64,000 nt of DNA from Fulvia fulva (Eukaryota; Ascomycota; Dothideomycetes; Mycosphaerellales; Mycosphaerellaceae): NCBI RefSeq assembly GCF_020509005.1, contig NC_063012.1, forward strand, positions 10,974,001 to 11,038,000, read 5' to 3'. The translations under genes and the position numbers were made by a program. Below the pieces are notes generated by a model, which worked only from the letters and a program-made list of their open reading frames with translations, ran no database searches and was not told the origin of the DNA. Positions 23,188 to 33,593 of this stretch are shown here, piece by piece; positions within the stretch are counted from its first letter, which is position 1; each line of letters begins with the position of its first letter.

Positions 23188-24291
23188 TCATCAGGGCAGG
23201 CCCATGACACTAGCGTACCCCTAACAAGGGAAATTTAAGACGACAACGAGGAGGAAAAGACAGGCGGGAAGGAGGAGGGGTTTTCACCAACACGGTTTCC
23301 CCTCTATATATACAAAAACAAGATAGCATAGCTGCATAGGCCAAAGGGCACTACAACAGCTTAATGAAATATCTATCTATCTATATTACGATCTCTTTCT
23401 AAGCACTATTATCGTCTACTACTAGCTATATCGGTGCACCCCTTCGCCGCTAATAAAATAAGAGCTTATCTCTTAAGTAGTACCGAGGACTCTTCTTAAC
23501 GAGGTTTCAATACTTAGCCCGGGTAACCCCTTCCGGTCGTGTTCGATATACTAGAATATAAGCTATAAGCTCGAAATTGTTACTATACTAGGGTTCGAGG
23601 AGTCGTTTACGCTCTAGAATAACGGGGAAAGTGTTAACTAGCTCGGCGTAACGGAAGAATTTGTCGTTAATTATCTTATTAATATTATCGTTAGGTTCCG
23701 TAAGCTCCTTAGCTATAGGTAGTTTACGAGATAGTATATCCGGTCCGGAGTACTTCTTCCTATCGATATGCCTTACTTTAAAGGTAAATAGCCGGATCTA
23801 AGTAACCTACCTTACTATTATAGAGTTTAGAATGTCGGATACTAGCCGATTCAACTACTATACTAGCGTTTTAGCATTAACTTCGAGGATAAAGTCTACT
23901 CCTACGAGGTAGCGCTACACCTTCTTAAGGCCCTTTAGTACTCCGAGGCACTCCCGCTTTCCTATATCGTACTTAGCCTTATTTACGTTCTAGGTGCCGC
24001 TCTTATACCTTACCGAGTGTCTTCGTCGAGTATTATCTAGTAATTCCTACGATATTATACAATCCTACCTAATACTACTCGTATTAATAGAAACGAAGAT
24101 CCTACTAGCTCCTAGGGCGTAGGAGATAGTTACTAACGCTAGTACTGTTACTAAGAATCTTACTAGGTTCTCTTTCGAGAACTGCTTATTCTTAGTCTAG
24201 ACAAACTCGACGTCCTTCCTTAAAAGCTTGTATATTAGCCGAGCGACGATCACGAACTAGGGGACCTAAATCCGGAAGTAAATATAGATCC

Positions 24292-24512
24292 TATTAAATA
24301 GGTACGGATTGCGTAGCCGTAGAAGATAGGAATTACAGATTATATAAATGAAGAAGGACCTAATAGGATAGCGTATATCTATATATAGTATTGCTAGTGT
24401 TAGTGTAGGTGTTTTAGGAGGGATAGCTATACTTAGGACTTGACTAGTAAGCCCTAATTACTAATCCCCCTAAGCACCTAATGTTGACCCTATGACCTAC
24501 ATATTCTTAACA
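24292..24512 (-). repeat. Solo LTR, Copia-1-related family
   Basis: 221 bp flanked by perfect 5-bp repeats GATCC (24287-24291, 24513-24517). In the minus sense it begins TGTTAAGAATATGTAGG and ends GTACCTATTTAATA, a RIP-altered version of the GTACCTGTTCAACA end of Copia-1 LTRs. Left by LTR-LTR recombination after insertion into Gypsy-1. Confidence 0.85.
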
Positions 24513-24517
24513 GATCC

Positions 24518-25830
24518 TAATATAAACTCGAACGTCCTTTACGTACTTTAGGGTTAGCTAGTTTAAGATCTTAGCCACTACCTTAGGATCTAGATAGCGG
24601 CCGCTCGGGCTAGTAATATAGCCTACGATCTTTAGGGTCTTATAAAGCCACTACGACTTCTCCCCTATGTCATAGTCTCCCTACAGAGTGTATAGAAGGT
24701 GGGGACAGAAGAGCCTTAGAGTGCTTAGAAGTCGTCAAGAAGTGACAGTCCAGCTTAGTATATGAGCGCTAAGAATTATATACCCCGTAACATTCACTAC
24801 GGGACCTAGCCCTCCAAATTCACCCCTCTACTAAACCTTAATAGATTCACTTCGGCTCGTGACTGTGTGACTCACGGCACTCCCGCGAGCACCCGCGACT
24901 ACGCTAGACCCTAGAAGAAGTACGTAGAAGACTCGGAACGTAGGGCAGGTTAGAATAAGGTTTTGAGTAAAGCTACTAAGCGCGGCTTCGTACGGGTTAG
25001 CCCTGTTAATACGGGGACACGCACTCGCGAGGGTCGCGTATAAATATCTGGCCTTCCCTAGGCCTCTCTTGCTTTCTTCGTCTTTTGTTTTGTGTAGCAA
25101 TTATACTATACCCTTTTGTATCTGTACTTCGTACCTGTATTCTCGCTTTCACCCTTGTATCTCATAGGCTAGGCTCTCGCCCTGACACCCTACGACTACC
25201 GCTCCGGCCCTCTCTAGGTCCGTAAGAACAAGATTAAGGGATATAATATACTCTACGACCTATTATCAAAGGCTAGGCTCTACCTTAGCGTCACTATAGT
25301 CCTTAGTAGGACCTTTTACGCCGATATTGTTAAGAAATAGTTTTACTCGGTAAGAAATGTAGTCTATTAACACCTTAGTTACTACCCGTACAAACTGAAC
25401 AACTAAGTTCGTCGTACCCTATAGTAACGTTATATACCGTATAAGCCTAAGAGGCGTCATAAAGGCCGTTAAGTCTCGGCTGCTTTTGTTAAGCGTGATC
25501 TAGTCGTACCCCGAAAATAAGTCTACTAAAGAGGCTACTCTATACCTAGTAAAGTCTTCCGAGAACCCGTCCGTATCTAGGGGAATGTTTGTATCCCTTA
25601 TTATTACCTTGTTTAAGAGTATAGCGGAGTTGATCAACCTGTATAGTATAGCTTTGCTGTTTAGCTCGACCTTCTTTGCTACTAAGAACCAAGCATTCGT
25701 ATAAGTACCTTGACTATACTTAAGAATTCTGTTCTTAATTCGAGCGCGGATTATCTATTCTATAATCGCTCGTAAGCTTAGGTATAACCGAATGTTCCGC
25801 GCCTACTACGGTTTGTACGTAATCGTTATG
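24518..25830 (-). other. Gypsy-1 internal sequence plus less-mutated GC-rich stretch
   Basis: Part of the Gypsy-1 body. The stretch about 24660-25200 is less RIP-like and could be a spacer or an unrecognised small insertion. An 89-codon ORF at 24831-25100 on the minus strand has no recognisable domain and is not called a gene. Confidence 0.35.
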
Positions 25831-26382
25831 ATCTTCTAAGGAGGTATAATATAATGTCTAATCTACCGTATATAGCTAAAATCCTACGCTAGGACACCTT
25901 CTCGGTTAAAGAGCATTTCTTTAAACATTTGTCTTTCCTTAGCCGAGAGAGCGATGCTAACCTTACTACTAGCGAGCCTTTTAGGTGTGATCCTCGAGCC
26001 GCGCTCGATACTAGAGAACTTTTTAATAAGATACCTCCTATCGAACGGGCCTTGCCCTACTAGTATTAGAGATTCCTAGTAAAGGGCCTTCCGCTTCTAA
26101 TCTATATCACTATCTACTTTCGACTAAGGCCTCTCGTAAACGCTCGCGTTAACAGGTCTTTTCTTATTAGCTTTACGCTTGTATATAGATAGATAGATGA
26201 TTCATTTACCCGTTGTGGTGCCCTCCGGCCTATGCGGGTTTATGTCTATATATGTTGCTACATAAGGTAGGAAACCTGTTCCTAGGTAAAAACCTCCTCT
26301 CCTTCTCTAATAGCTTCCTTGCCATGAGTTCTCAGTTTTCCTTCCATTAGGGTGCACTAGTGTCATGGTGGTTAGCCTCTGA

Positions 26383-27991
26383 CTACCTTGTCTGCAACCC
26401 TGGAGTTGTCCCCCTCTTCCTGCTCTCCTCCTCCTTCTTTCTCTCCTCAATCCATCTCTCTGTTTCCCTAGTAAGAGAGAACTGCTCCAAAAATCCTTGG
26501 TGGATGATCCACCTTGTAATTCTCTGGAGGTCTCCCTTATTGCTGATCATGGCTTGGAAGTTTCTGTTCCTTGCCCTTGCCCTCCATTCACCTCTCCCTG
26601 TACTCCATTCTTTGCAAACCAGAAGTCTATGTTCGACATTCTGGGACAGGTAGCCGCATGGGCAACTCTTGTCTTCGATACCTGGGACTTTTCTCTGATG
26701 CAGGTATGCCCTAACTCCGATGTGTTCAGAGCGGATTTGTATTGCTATGCTTGCTTCTGACCTGGTCAGGTCTGAGTACAGTAGGTAGTTGTGGCTACCA
26801 AACTGTTGGAGTGCCTTTGGGGTTCCTGGCCTCTGTGGGGTTCTTGTCCATTCAGTCTTCCAGAGGAGTCCTGCCATCCTTTCAGCTAGAGACTGTTGCT
26901 TCTTCCCTTGGCTGGCTGCTGATCCTCTCCCTTGAGCCTCTCTGTCCTGTTCCTGCTGGGCTAGGTGCAGCTGTTCTGTTAGTTCTTTGAACTTCTGCAG
27001 ATCCTGCTGCTTCTGTGGGGCTGGATTGGGTCTTGCTTGTCTGTGCCTTCTTGTGCACTAGCTCCTGATTTTGTTGACTGCCTTCTAGATTACTAGCTAG
27101 GCTGGGTATGCAGACGTCTTTCCTACATACTGGTATCTCAACCCTTAAAGGTAGAGCTTGGCTGGTGGGGAGCCAGACTCCATTTCGACCACCCTTGTTA
27201 GAGTTGACTTGTATGCTCTAAGCACCTTTTTCAGACAGGAGGCTTGGGCTCTGCTGATAGGATCTGCAATTCTCTTTGGGATCTTGTCTTGGGCTGACCA
27301 GATCTGGGCTCCATATAGCATGGCTGGCTTCACAATGGCCTTGTACATAACCTTTGCTTTCGCAAATGTGGCTCCCTATGTAGAGGCTGTAAGCCTGTCA
27401 ATTGATTGCCTGTTGTTGTCTGCTCTTGCCTGTGCTTTCTTGACCTGTGGTCCCCAGCTGAGCTTTGGATCCAGCCATATTCCTAGCACCCTTAATTCAC
27501 TTGAGGGTTCCGTTGTGTGTCCCTGAATGGTGATTGGGGCTTGCATATTGTGTCTGTTTCTGGCTCTACTGAAGTGGATGAGTTGATACTTCTCTGGGGC
27601 AAATCTGGCTCCATGTTTCCTAGCCCATTCCTCACATTCCTTGTGTTTCTTCTACAAGATTCTGCAGTTCTCTTCTGTGCTGTCTGACCAGGCTAGGATG
27701 TTTGTGTCATCCACAAACCCTGAGGCTGATGTGTTTCTAGAGTTTAGCTTTGCTGGCAGGTCTGCCATAAAGAGGAGAAACAGGATTGGAGACATTGTTG
27801 ATCCCTGTGGGATTCCTGTCTCTGTAGGCATGCTGTCAGATTTGTATCTGCCCAGTCTTAGTCTTGTGGTTCTGCCTCTGAGGAAGGACTGGATGAACTG
27901 GACTGTCCAGTTAGGGATAGCCTTCTGTTTCAGGATGTGGATCAGCCTCTGGTGTGAGACATTGTCAAAGGCTCCTGATATGTCCAGTGAC
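26383..27991 (-). pseudogene. LINE-B ORF2 C-terminal half (reverse transcriptase onward)
   Basis: 5'-truncated at reverse transcriptase motif A by fusion to W. The leftward frame gives SLDISGAFDNVSHQRLIHIL, TGIPQGSTMSPILFLLFMADL, the catalytic SGFVDDTNILAWSDS, then AIVKPAMLYGAQIW and the C-terminal CPCGYLSQNVEHRLLVC metal-binding motif. A few stops break it into ORFs at 27652-28038, 27145-27348 and 26383-26877. W contributes 14 codons fused in frame ahead of motif A (MSPYLVASLLNTIP), which is coincidental rather than functional in my view. The opposite-strand ORFs here are shadows. Confidence 0.85.
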
Positions 27992-29063
27992 AAGGAAGGA
28001 ATCGTATTTAGCAAGCTAGCTACGAGATAAGGTGACAAGTCTTAACCGCGCTTTCCCACTCAACTAGCACCACCGTGTAGCCTCGTTTCGAGAGGTTAGC
28101 CCGGAGCAAAAGCTTCCCTCTACGCCCTCCCTCCCTGTTTGCTCCTTAAGCCAATATCCACCTCTATAGGCCTAAGCCCTTTAGTGCTCTCTATTGACCG
28201 ACATGCGCATCCGTCCTCTCGGGCTGTATAGACAGTGTTAGCCGTCGCTACTAGTGTACACTACGCCCTAGGTTTTGACGCGCTTCGCGTTACCGCAGCC
28301 TATCTCTAGAAAGCGGCCGTCTATGCCTCGTAGGTTTGCTCGGGGCACACACCACGCCGGGTAGCGTACTCCTTACGTTTCTACCTACTAACCAATATGA
28401 AGTTCCTTATTACCCTACCCTCGATCCTCCCCGATTATAGAACTAATCCACTTGTATTATACGTCTTTTCCCCGTCCTAATAGCCGTCTTTTCCTTGCTT
28501 AGGCTATCGTCTTTTCCTCGTCGCAATCTACTATATTAGACTAGGTACGTCGTATAGCGGGACAGGCAGTGCCTTAGGCAAAACCCTCGTTCCTATACCG
28601 GGTGTTTAATAGGCCCTTATAGGCTTCGTCGCGTGTCTACCTACCTACCGTATTGCCCGCTAGCAAACACTAGATTGTTTCGTAGTCCGCTCGACGCCGT
28701 CGTATAGTCCGCTCACTTGTTGTTCTATAGTCCGCTCGTCTAATATTCGTCGCTTAGCCCGCTCGGTTTACGGTCTCCGGAGGTGAAAATTCTATACTTA
28801 TACTAGAGGTGTCCTGTCGAGCGTATAGGCTACGGTTCCGCGCCCTTCTTATAAAAGAAGAGGGACTCGCTCCTAATACGAGTATACGCTCGTCGGATAG
28901 TTTTTATACCCGTTTTGCTAGTAGTCCTCTGTTCGCCGCGGCTTCGCCGACGTTACGCGCCCGTCGCGCCTACGACGCTCTAGCGTAAGAATACTTAGCT
29001 CTCTCGTAGTAAGACGAGAGGTTCGTAGCCGACACTACGTATAGGTGATTCTCGTCGTCGACC
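27992..29063 (-). repeat. W module copy 3 (1,072 bp, full length)
   Basis: Same two ends as copy 1, with fewer RIP transitions; for example it keeps CACTCAACTAGCACCACCGTG where copy 1 shows T for several C. Four TAG(T/C)CCGCTC repeats lie at about 28683-28760. Its far end abuts the target duplication directly, so CGTCGACC is the true 5' boundary of W in the inserted molecule. Confidence 0.88.
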
Positions 29064-29078
29064 TACGCTTATATATAG

Positions 29079-29399
29079 TAAATATATACGGCATCCTAAT
29101 ACCGGGTCTATATAACCCTACGTCTCGTTTCTAAGCCTACCTATTAATCTGGCCCTATTTCAGGATCTCCGTACACTAGTCGCCCTATACGGAGTACATA
29201 TTTGTAATGACCTACTCTCCTAGAGCGTTAGTAGTTACCTTAGCGCTTAAGTATTAGCGGTTCCCGAGTAGTCCTAGCAATTTCTTCGAATACGGGCTAA
29301 GGTCGAGGACATTTTCTCTTTGTTATAATACGGGGCCGCGGTGATTCTTAAAGTAGTCGAAGACAGTCGTATCTATAGGCTTAGGTTTTAGCTTCGTTA
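29079..29399 (-). pseudogene. Gypsy-1 N-terminal pol/gag fragment
   Basis: Continuation of Gypsy-1 after chimera 3, with peptides such as GHYKYVLRIGRLVYGDPEIGPD in the leftward frame. It ends abruptly at the Copia-2 LTR (29400). It is not seen again right of Copia-2 (42069 on), so the element was truncated there by insertion plus rearrangement. Confidence 0.6.
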
Positions 29400-29606
29400 T
29401 ATTACGTTAGAAGTGTAGGAAGTTATTATACGGGCTTATATAGGGTGTTTCAAAAGCAGGTTGTATATTATATATGTCTATCTAGAATGGACAAGTGTTA
29501 CTCTTAAAGAGGCTATAGGTGACTAATTAGTCACCTAATTCTTAGCGTACGTAGCCTTAAGTTTTGATAATAGGATATTACCTATATATACGCTCGGATT
29601 GCGATA
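29400..29606 (-). repeat. Copia-2 3' LTR (207 bp, RIP-mutated)
   Basis: Same length as LTRs at 41862-42068, 44316-44522 and 61425-61631. Differs from 61425-61631 almost only by C to T and G to A, for example GTGTATTGCATG there and GTATATTATATA here. Confidence 0.9.
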
Positions 29607-30684
29607 CACCCCCTTAGCTCGTACGCTAGAGTAAATGAGCTGATTCCTATATAATTGCGTGTACCCTGTCATAACTACCCCCCCTACCTATAGTAGTGAC
29701 GTCAGGCCCTCGGTGTTACTACTACTATAGTAAGGGTAAGTTAGCTGTTTTAAGTAAAGTAAGGTGAGGTAAGTAAGGTAAGCTTTGTACCCCTTCCCTT
29801 ATTCCTCACTTTTACTACTACTATTATTACCTATATAAAAAGTATAGAATATATAACTGTTACCGGTAAGATAGCTTAGGTAATAGTCCCGTTATACGGA
29901 CTTTCACTTAAGTGTACAATCATCTTACCTACCGGCAAACATTAGAGGTCCTGAGTTTAATCTAGGGGTAGCCTTAGTCCTATTGTATACTTAAATATAT
30001 ATTGTCGTCCGCTTAACTTATTAAATTGTCCGATAATTGCTCTATACTAAGTTATTTTGCTCCGGCGAATAGTAAGAGAGCTCGCTCTGCCCCTAGGGAG
30101 TATAAGATACTAGTTAGTAGCGTAATGTACTAGGCTGTCTACGACAGAGCTTGTACTATATAAGGTATAATAGGGCTCTAATAGGTAATACCGGAGCAAC
30201 GGTATCGGAAAGTTAAAAAGGCACCTTCGGGGTGCCTTCCTTTCTATACTTTTAAAGGTCATTACCTTAGGGTGGTGACACCTTTTTGTTTTGGGCAAGT
30301 GTGTGCTATATATAAGGTGCGAAAGTAGCGGATAATATAGTAACAAGGTGGTAGTATTATTACTAGTAGTAAGTTAGAGGCGTTTCTCGCTTTCTAATTA
30401 GACGCGCTACTTTTATCGCGCGCGTGCGCTACTACTAGTAACAGGGGTATTTCTCGCCCTTACGCTATTAGCCAATAGGAGTCTAAGAATCACCTATTAA
30501 TAATAGTACTAGGGCCGTACCGGTGAATAGTAGATGCTTTACCCTAGCTTCGTTGTCGTCTATAGTATTAGTAGCTACTAGTAGCCGTGTTTTGCGCCTA
30601 CTAGCGCTTCTAGAGAGGTGTCCGTAAAGATGAAGCCGTTCGGTATTCGTTTCGAGATGAGGTAAGGCCGCTACTACGGGCTTC
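29607..30684 (-). other. Copia-2 3' non-coding region (RIP-mutated), with tRNA-like fold
   Basis: Untranslated region between the polyprotein stop and the 3' LTR, collinear with 61632-62693. It keeps the hairpin with ACCGG/CCGGT arms and the T-arm-like CCTGAGTTTAATCTAGG (about 29868-29970) and the GGCACC/GGTGCC hairpin (about 30220). A small ORF at 30110-30346 is not considered a gene. Confidence 0.6.
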
Positions 30685-32395
30685 TTAGGCGTCTATTAGC
30701 CCGTTACCTCCTAATACGGCTATAGAGAGTACTAAGGTACGTAGGTCTACACCTTCCTTAGCTATATTAAGCAGCTTGACAAAGTGCTTATGCTTCTATA
30801 GTAGAAGCAGCTTAGTCAGCCCGTCTATAGGCATGTCGTTAGTACTAAGATACTTGATCTTAATGTCTCCGCGCTAGTCTCGCTATCGGAGCTAGTAGTA
30901 GTAGATATTAACGTAGCGTAGCTTCGTATTAAGCTTTTACCCTTATTAGTTAACAAGGCGGATAGTCTACGTATTGTCGTAGTATAAGTAGGTGCGCTAA
31001 TTGAACTTAAGGTGTATCTTAGCGAAGACTCGTTCCTACTATATAAGCTCTAAGGCGGCTTACGAAAGCCCGAGTAGCTCAGCCTCTATTAAGGACTTGG
31101 TAATAGTGATTTGTTTAGATACCTTATAATCTACTAGTCTACCGAACAGTATAAAGACCTAGCTATTTAAGCTAGTCCTATCATTATTTATGCTATAGGA
31201 CGCGTCCGATACTCTAAAGAACTCGTGGTTACTACCGAGGTGCTCTAGTTAGCTATAAAGGCTAGTAATGTGTTTACTAGCGCTATATATAAGGTAGAGG
31301 TTCTTAGTCTCTAGGAGATAGCGTAAGTACTAATCTGTAAGCTTAAGGTGTGTCTTAGTTAGCTTAGTCAGATACTACGATAGTATAGATAATGAAAAGG
31401 CGATATTAGACCGCGTATATATAGCGGCGAAGTTAAGGGATCCTATACGTTATTAGTACGTAAGGATGGCGATAGAGGTGGGTTAATGACCCTCTAGAAC
31501 GGTCTAATCAAGGTGTTAATCTACTAGTACTGTCGTTTTACGTACATTCGTAGATATACTAAATTTGGCGGCTAGCTTCTTAATATAGTCTTCTTAAGAG
31601 AGCTATAGTAAGCGCTTGTTTCTGTCGCGCGTAACCTTGATTCCTAGGAACTAGAAGAGATCACCGAGCTCGTATATCTTATACTTAGTAAGTAGCCGCT
31701 ACTTAATATTAGTAGTATAGGCCTTATACTTACGGTAGTAGAGTATAACTAGGTCGTTAACGTAAAAGAAGAACATAACCTTGTTGTTATAGTAGATATA
31801 TTCAGAGTCCGATAGGGGTACTAGTCTAAGGGAGGCTAGCGTCTCGGTTAGAGAGTTGTACTATAATAAAGGGGACTCCTTTAGACCGTAGAGGGCCTTA
31901 ACTAGCTTAAGGGCGTGTCTATATGATGGCCTATCGATTCTAGGAGGTGGTTGTAGATATATAGTATATAGTAGGTCCGAGTTTAGGAAGGCGTTAATAA
32001 TATCGAATTGTTCGGCTTCTAGGTCGAAGCTCGCGGCTATAGTATAGTAGAGGCGGAACATACTTGCTAGTAGTATAGCGGCGTATATATCTAAGTATGT
32101 TTCTTATAAATTGCCTCTTACGTATAGCCGAGCCTTAAAGCTCTTTAGTATACCGTACTCGTCTAGTTTATATTTATATACCTACTTTAGCGGTAGTAGT
32201 AGCTAAAGTCCCTCCTCTTACTAAGTATCCTAATCCTTCTCTTCCTTTATTACCTATCTAAATGTGCCTATTACTAGGGCTTTAGCAAACTCCTTAGCTA
32301 TAGCTTCGATCTACTATTAGGAGAAGCGGTGTTTTATAGCGGCTCGGTAGTTAGAAGGTTCGGGCGGAAGGTCATCGCGGTGTATAGAGGTAGTA
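30685..32395 (-). pseudogene. Copia-2 reverse transcriptase/RNase H (RIP-mutated)
   Basis: Leftward frame collinear with the intact partial ORF at 62694-64000 and extending further upstream: EPSNYRAAIKHRFS, WVYKYKLDEYG-like region with stops, FRLYYTIAASFDLEAEQFD, IINAFLNSDLLYTIYLQPPP, then VKALYGLKESPLL, the YVDD region with stops, and RNase H. It ends at 32395, where a 62-bp Fot1-like stretch and a LINE-A tail follow. Confidence 0.85.
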
Positions 32396-32457
32396 GTATT
32401 AGATAGCTCTTATACGAAGCGAGATTAGTAAGCTACGTAAGTCTAACGAGGCCCTTA
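32396..32457. repeat. 62-bp Fot1 transposase fragment next to a LINE-A tail
   Basis: Identical to 10704-10765, the end of the Fot1 transposase remnant, and followed in both places by the same GATA tail and LINE-A 3' end. It encodes IALIRSEISKLRKSNEAL in the + direction, so it is foreign to Copia-2. Confidence 0.85.
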
Positions 32458-33206
32458 TATAGATAGATAGATATTTCATTAAGCTATTATAGTGCCCTTT
32501 GGCCTATATAGCTATACTATCTTGTTTTTGTATATATAGAGGGGAAACCGTATTAGTAAAAACCCCTCCTCCTTCCCGCCTGTCTTTTCCTCCTAGTTAT
32601 CGTCTTAAATTTCCCTTGTTAGGGGTACGCTAGTGTTATAGGCCTGCCCTAATAACTACCCTATCTACAACCCCCCTCGCTTCCGCCTCTTATCTATCTA
32701 CTCCTCCGTCTCGCTCGCGAGGCTAAACTACTAGAGGTATCCCTACTATAGTATCTACCGAGAGATTTGGCGAATATTACCTTTGTCTCTAATGATTAAC
32801 TTATAGTCTCTCCTTCCCGCTTAGTGCCTCCAATTTCCCCTACCTCTTGCCTACTACGGGTATCGTAGTAGTATATGTTCTAGGTTTTACGATAGGTAGC
32901 TACACTAGTAGGCTAGGCTATAGATGTCTAGTGCGCGTCTCCTAAATAGGTAGGCCCTTGATCTAATATGTTCGGACCTGATTTGGATCGCTATGCTTAC
33001 TTCGGCCCTTATCAGGTCCCTATATAGCTAGTAATTGTGTCTCTAGAAGGCTCGGAGCGCTATCGGGCCTGTTGTCTTAGGGGGCTTCCTTTTCTAGTCC
33101 TGCTCCTATAGGTAGCTCGCTATCTGTTCCGCTAGGCTTTAGGTCTTAGCCTTGCTCCCGCCGGCCTAGCAAGTCCTACGCTCCTCCTCCTTTCGTACTA
33201 GCCATT

Positions 33207-33561
33207 TGTTACGGATCGGTTTGGGGAAGCTCCAGCCAACCAATCGATGCCTAGACACTAGTGGGAGAATCCGAAACTGATCAGCTCAGAGACCTTGGCA
33301 ACTGAGCGCTCAGTCTGATCAGTATGACTCAGTGATCAGTCTGATCAGTATGCTCAGTGATCAGTCTGATCAGTTTGATCAGTTACGCCAAGACACGGCA
33401 CTATATAGACGACGCTCTTTTGCAAGTAGATAGGAGCCTCGTGCTCAACTCATTTCAAGTATACACCATATACTGTTTGGGACCACTACCTTCTCAACGA
33501 GTCAGAGACATCATTGCAAAGATCCAAGCCCGGTTGGGATAACGTACAGCGGTTCCTAACA
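33207..33561 (+). repeat. 5' LTR of the gag-only element (355 bp)
   Basis: TG...CA termini. Contains about seven GATCAG motifs at 33278-33385, a TATA-like ACTATATAGACG near 33399-33410, and the U3/R/U5 order expected of a promoter-bearing LTR. Confidence 0.9.
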
Positions 33562-33593
33562 ACTTTGAGCACCACCACCAGGGCCCTTTGTAT

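Larger units (their letters stand above)
18239..23381 (+). mobile_element. LINE-A, full-length Tad1-like LINE
   Basis: A 5,143-bp non-LTR retrotransposon between perfect 12-bp direct repeats TATATTACGATC (18227-18238 and 23382-23393). It is inserted in Gypsy-1 in the opposite orientation. It has two ORFs on the + strand and ends in ATCTATCTATC units rather than poly(A). It is the reference for the truncated copies at 10766, 14238 and 32458. RIP is light: stops arise almost only as TAG/TAA, while GC content stays high. Confidence 0.92.
23394..26188 (-). pseudogene. Gypsy-1 reverse transcriptase/RNase H part (RIP-mutated)
   Basis: Continues the integrase segment across the LINE-A target duplication. 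Leftward translation gives the region before the polymerase (KEMLFNREG, IPP), then YSQGTYTNAWFLVAKKVELNSKAILYRLINSA split into recognisable pieces, SLVDLFSGYD (reverse transcriptase motif) and downstream RNase H-like sequence, all with many stops. The order matches Ty3/Gypsy pol. It is interrupted by a solo LTR at 24292-24512 and by chimera 3 at 26189. Confidence 0.8.
26189..29063 (-). mobile_element. LINE/W chimera 3 (LINE-B 3' half fused to full W), with target duplication
   Basis: 26189-27991 is the 3' part of a second Tad1-like LINE (LINE-B) in reverse; 27992-29063 is a complete W. The whole is bounded by TACGCTTGTATATAG (26174-26188) and TACGCTTATATATAG (29064-29078), a 15-bp duplication with one RIP-type difference. 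This shows that LINE-B and W were inserted together. It lies inside Gypsy-1, which resumes at 29079. LINE-B is much less mutated than LINE-A here. Confidence 0.9.

Noticed and set aside
23366..23381. ATCT/GATA runs as microsatellites
   Set aside because: They always sit at LINE 3' ends next to target duplications, so they are retrotransposon tails.
26360..26990. Hydrophobic + strand ORFs (also at 47795-48213)
   Set aside because: They repeat with the LINE-B copies and are antisense to its C-terminal coding region.
33357..33542. 61-codon ORF in each 355-bp LTR (also 35518-35703)
   Set aside because: Lies wholly in LTR sequence across the presumed promoter; begins at a GATCAG array; no coding evidence.
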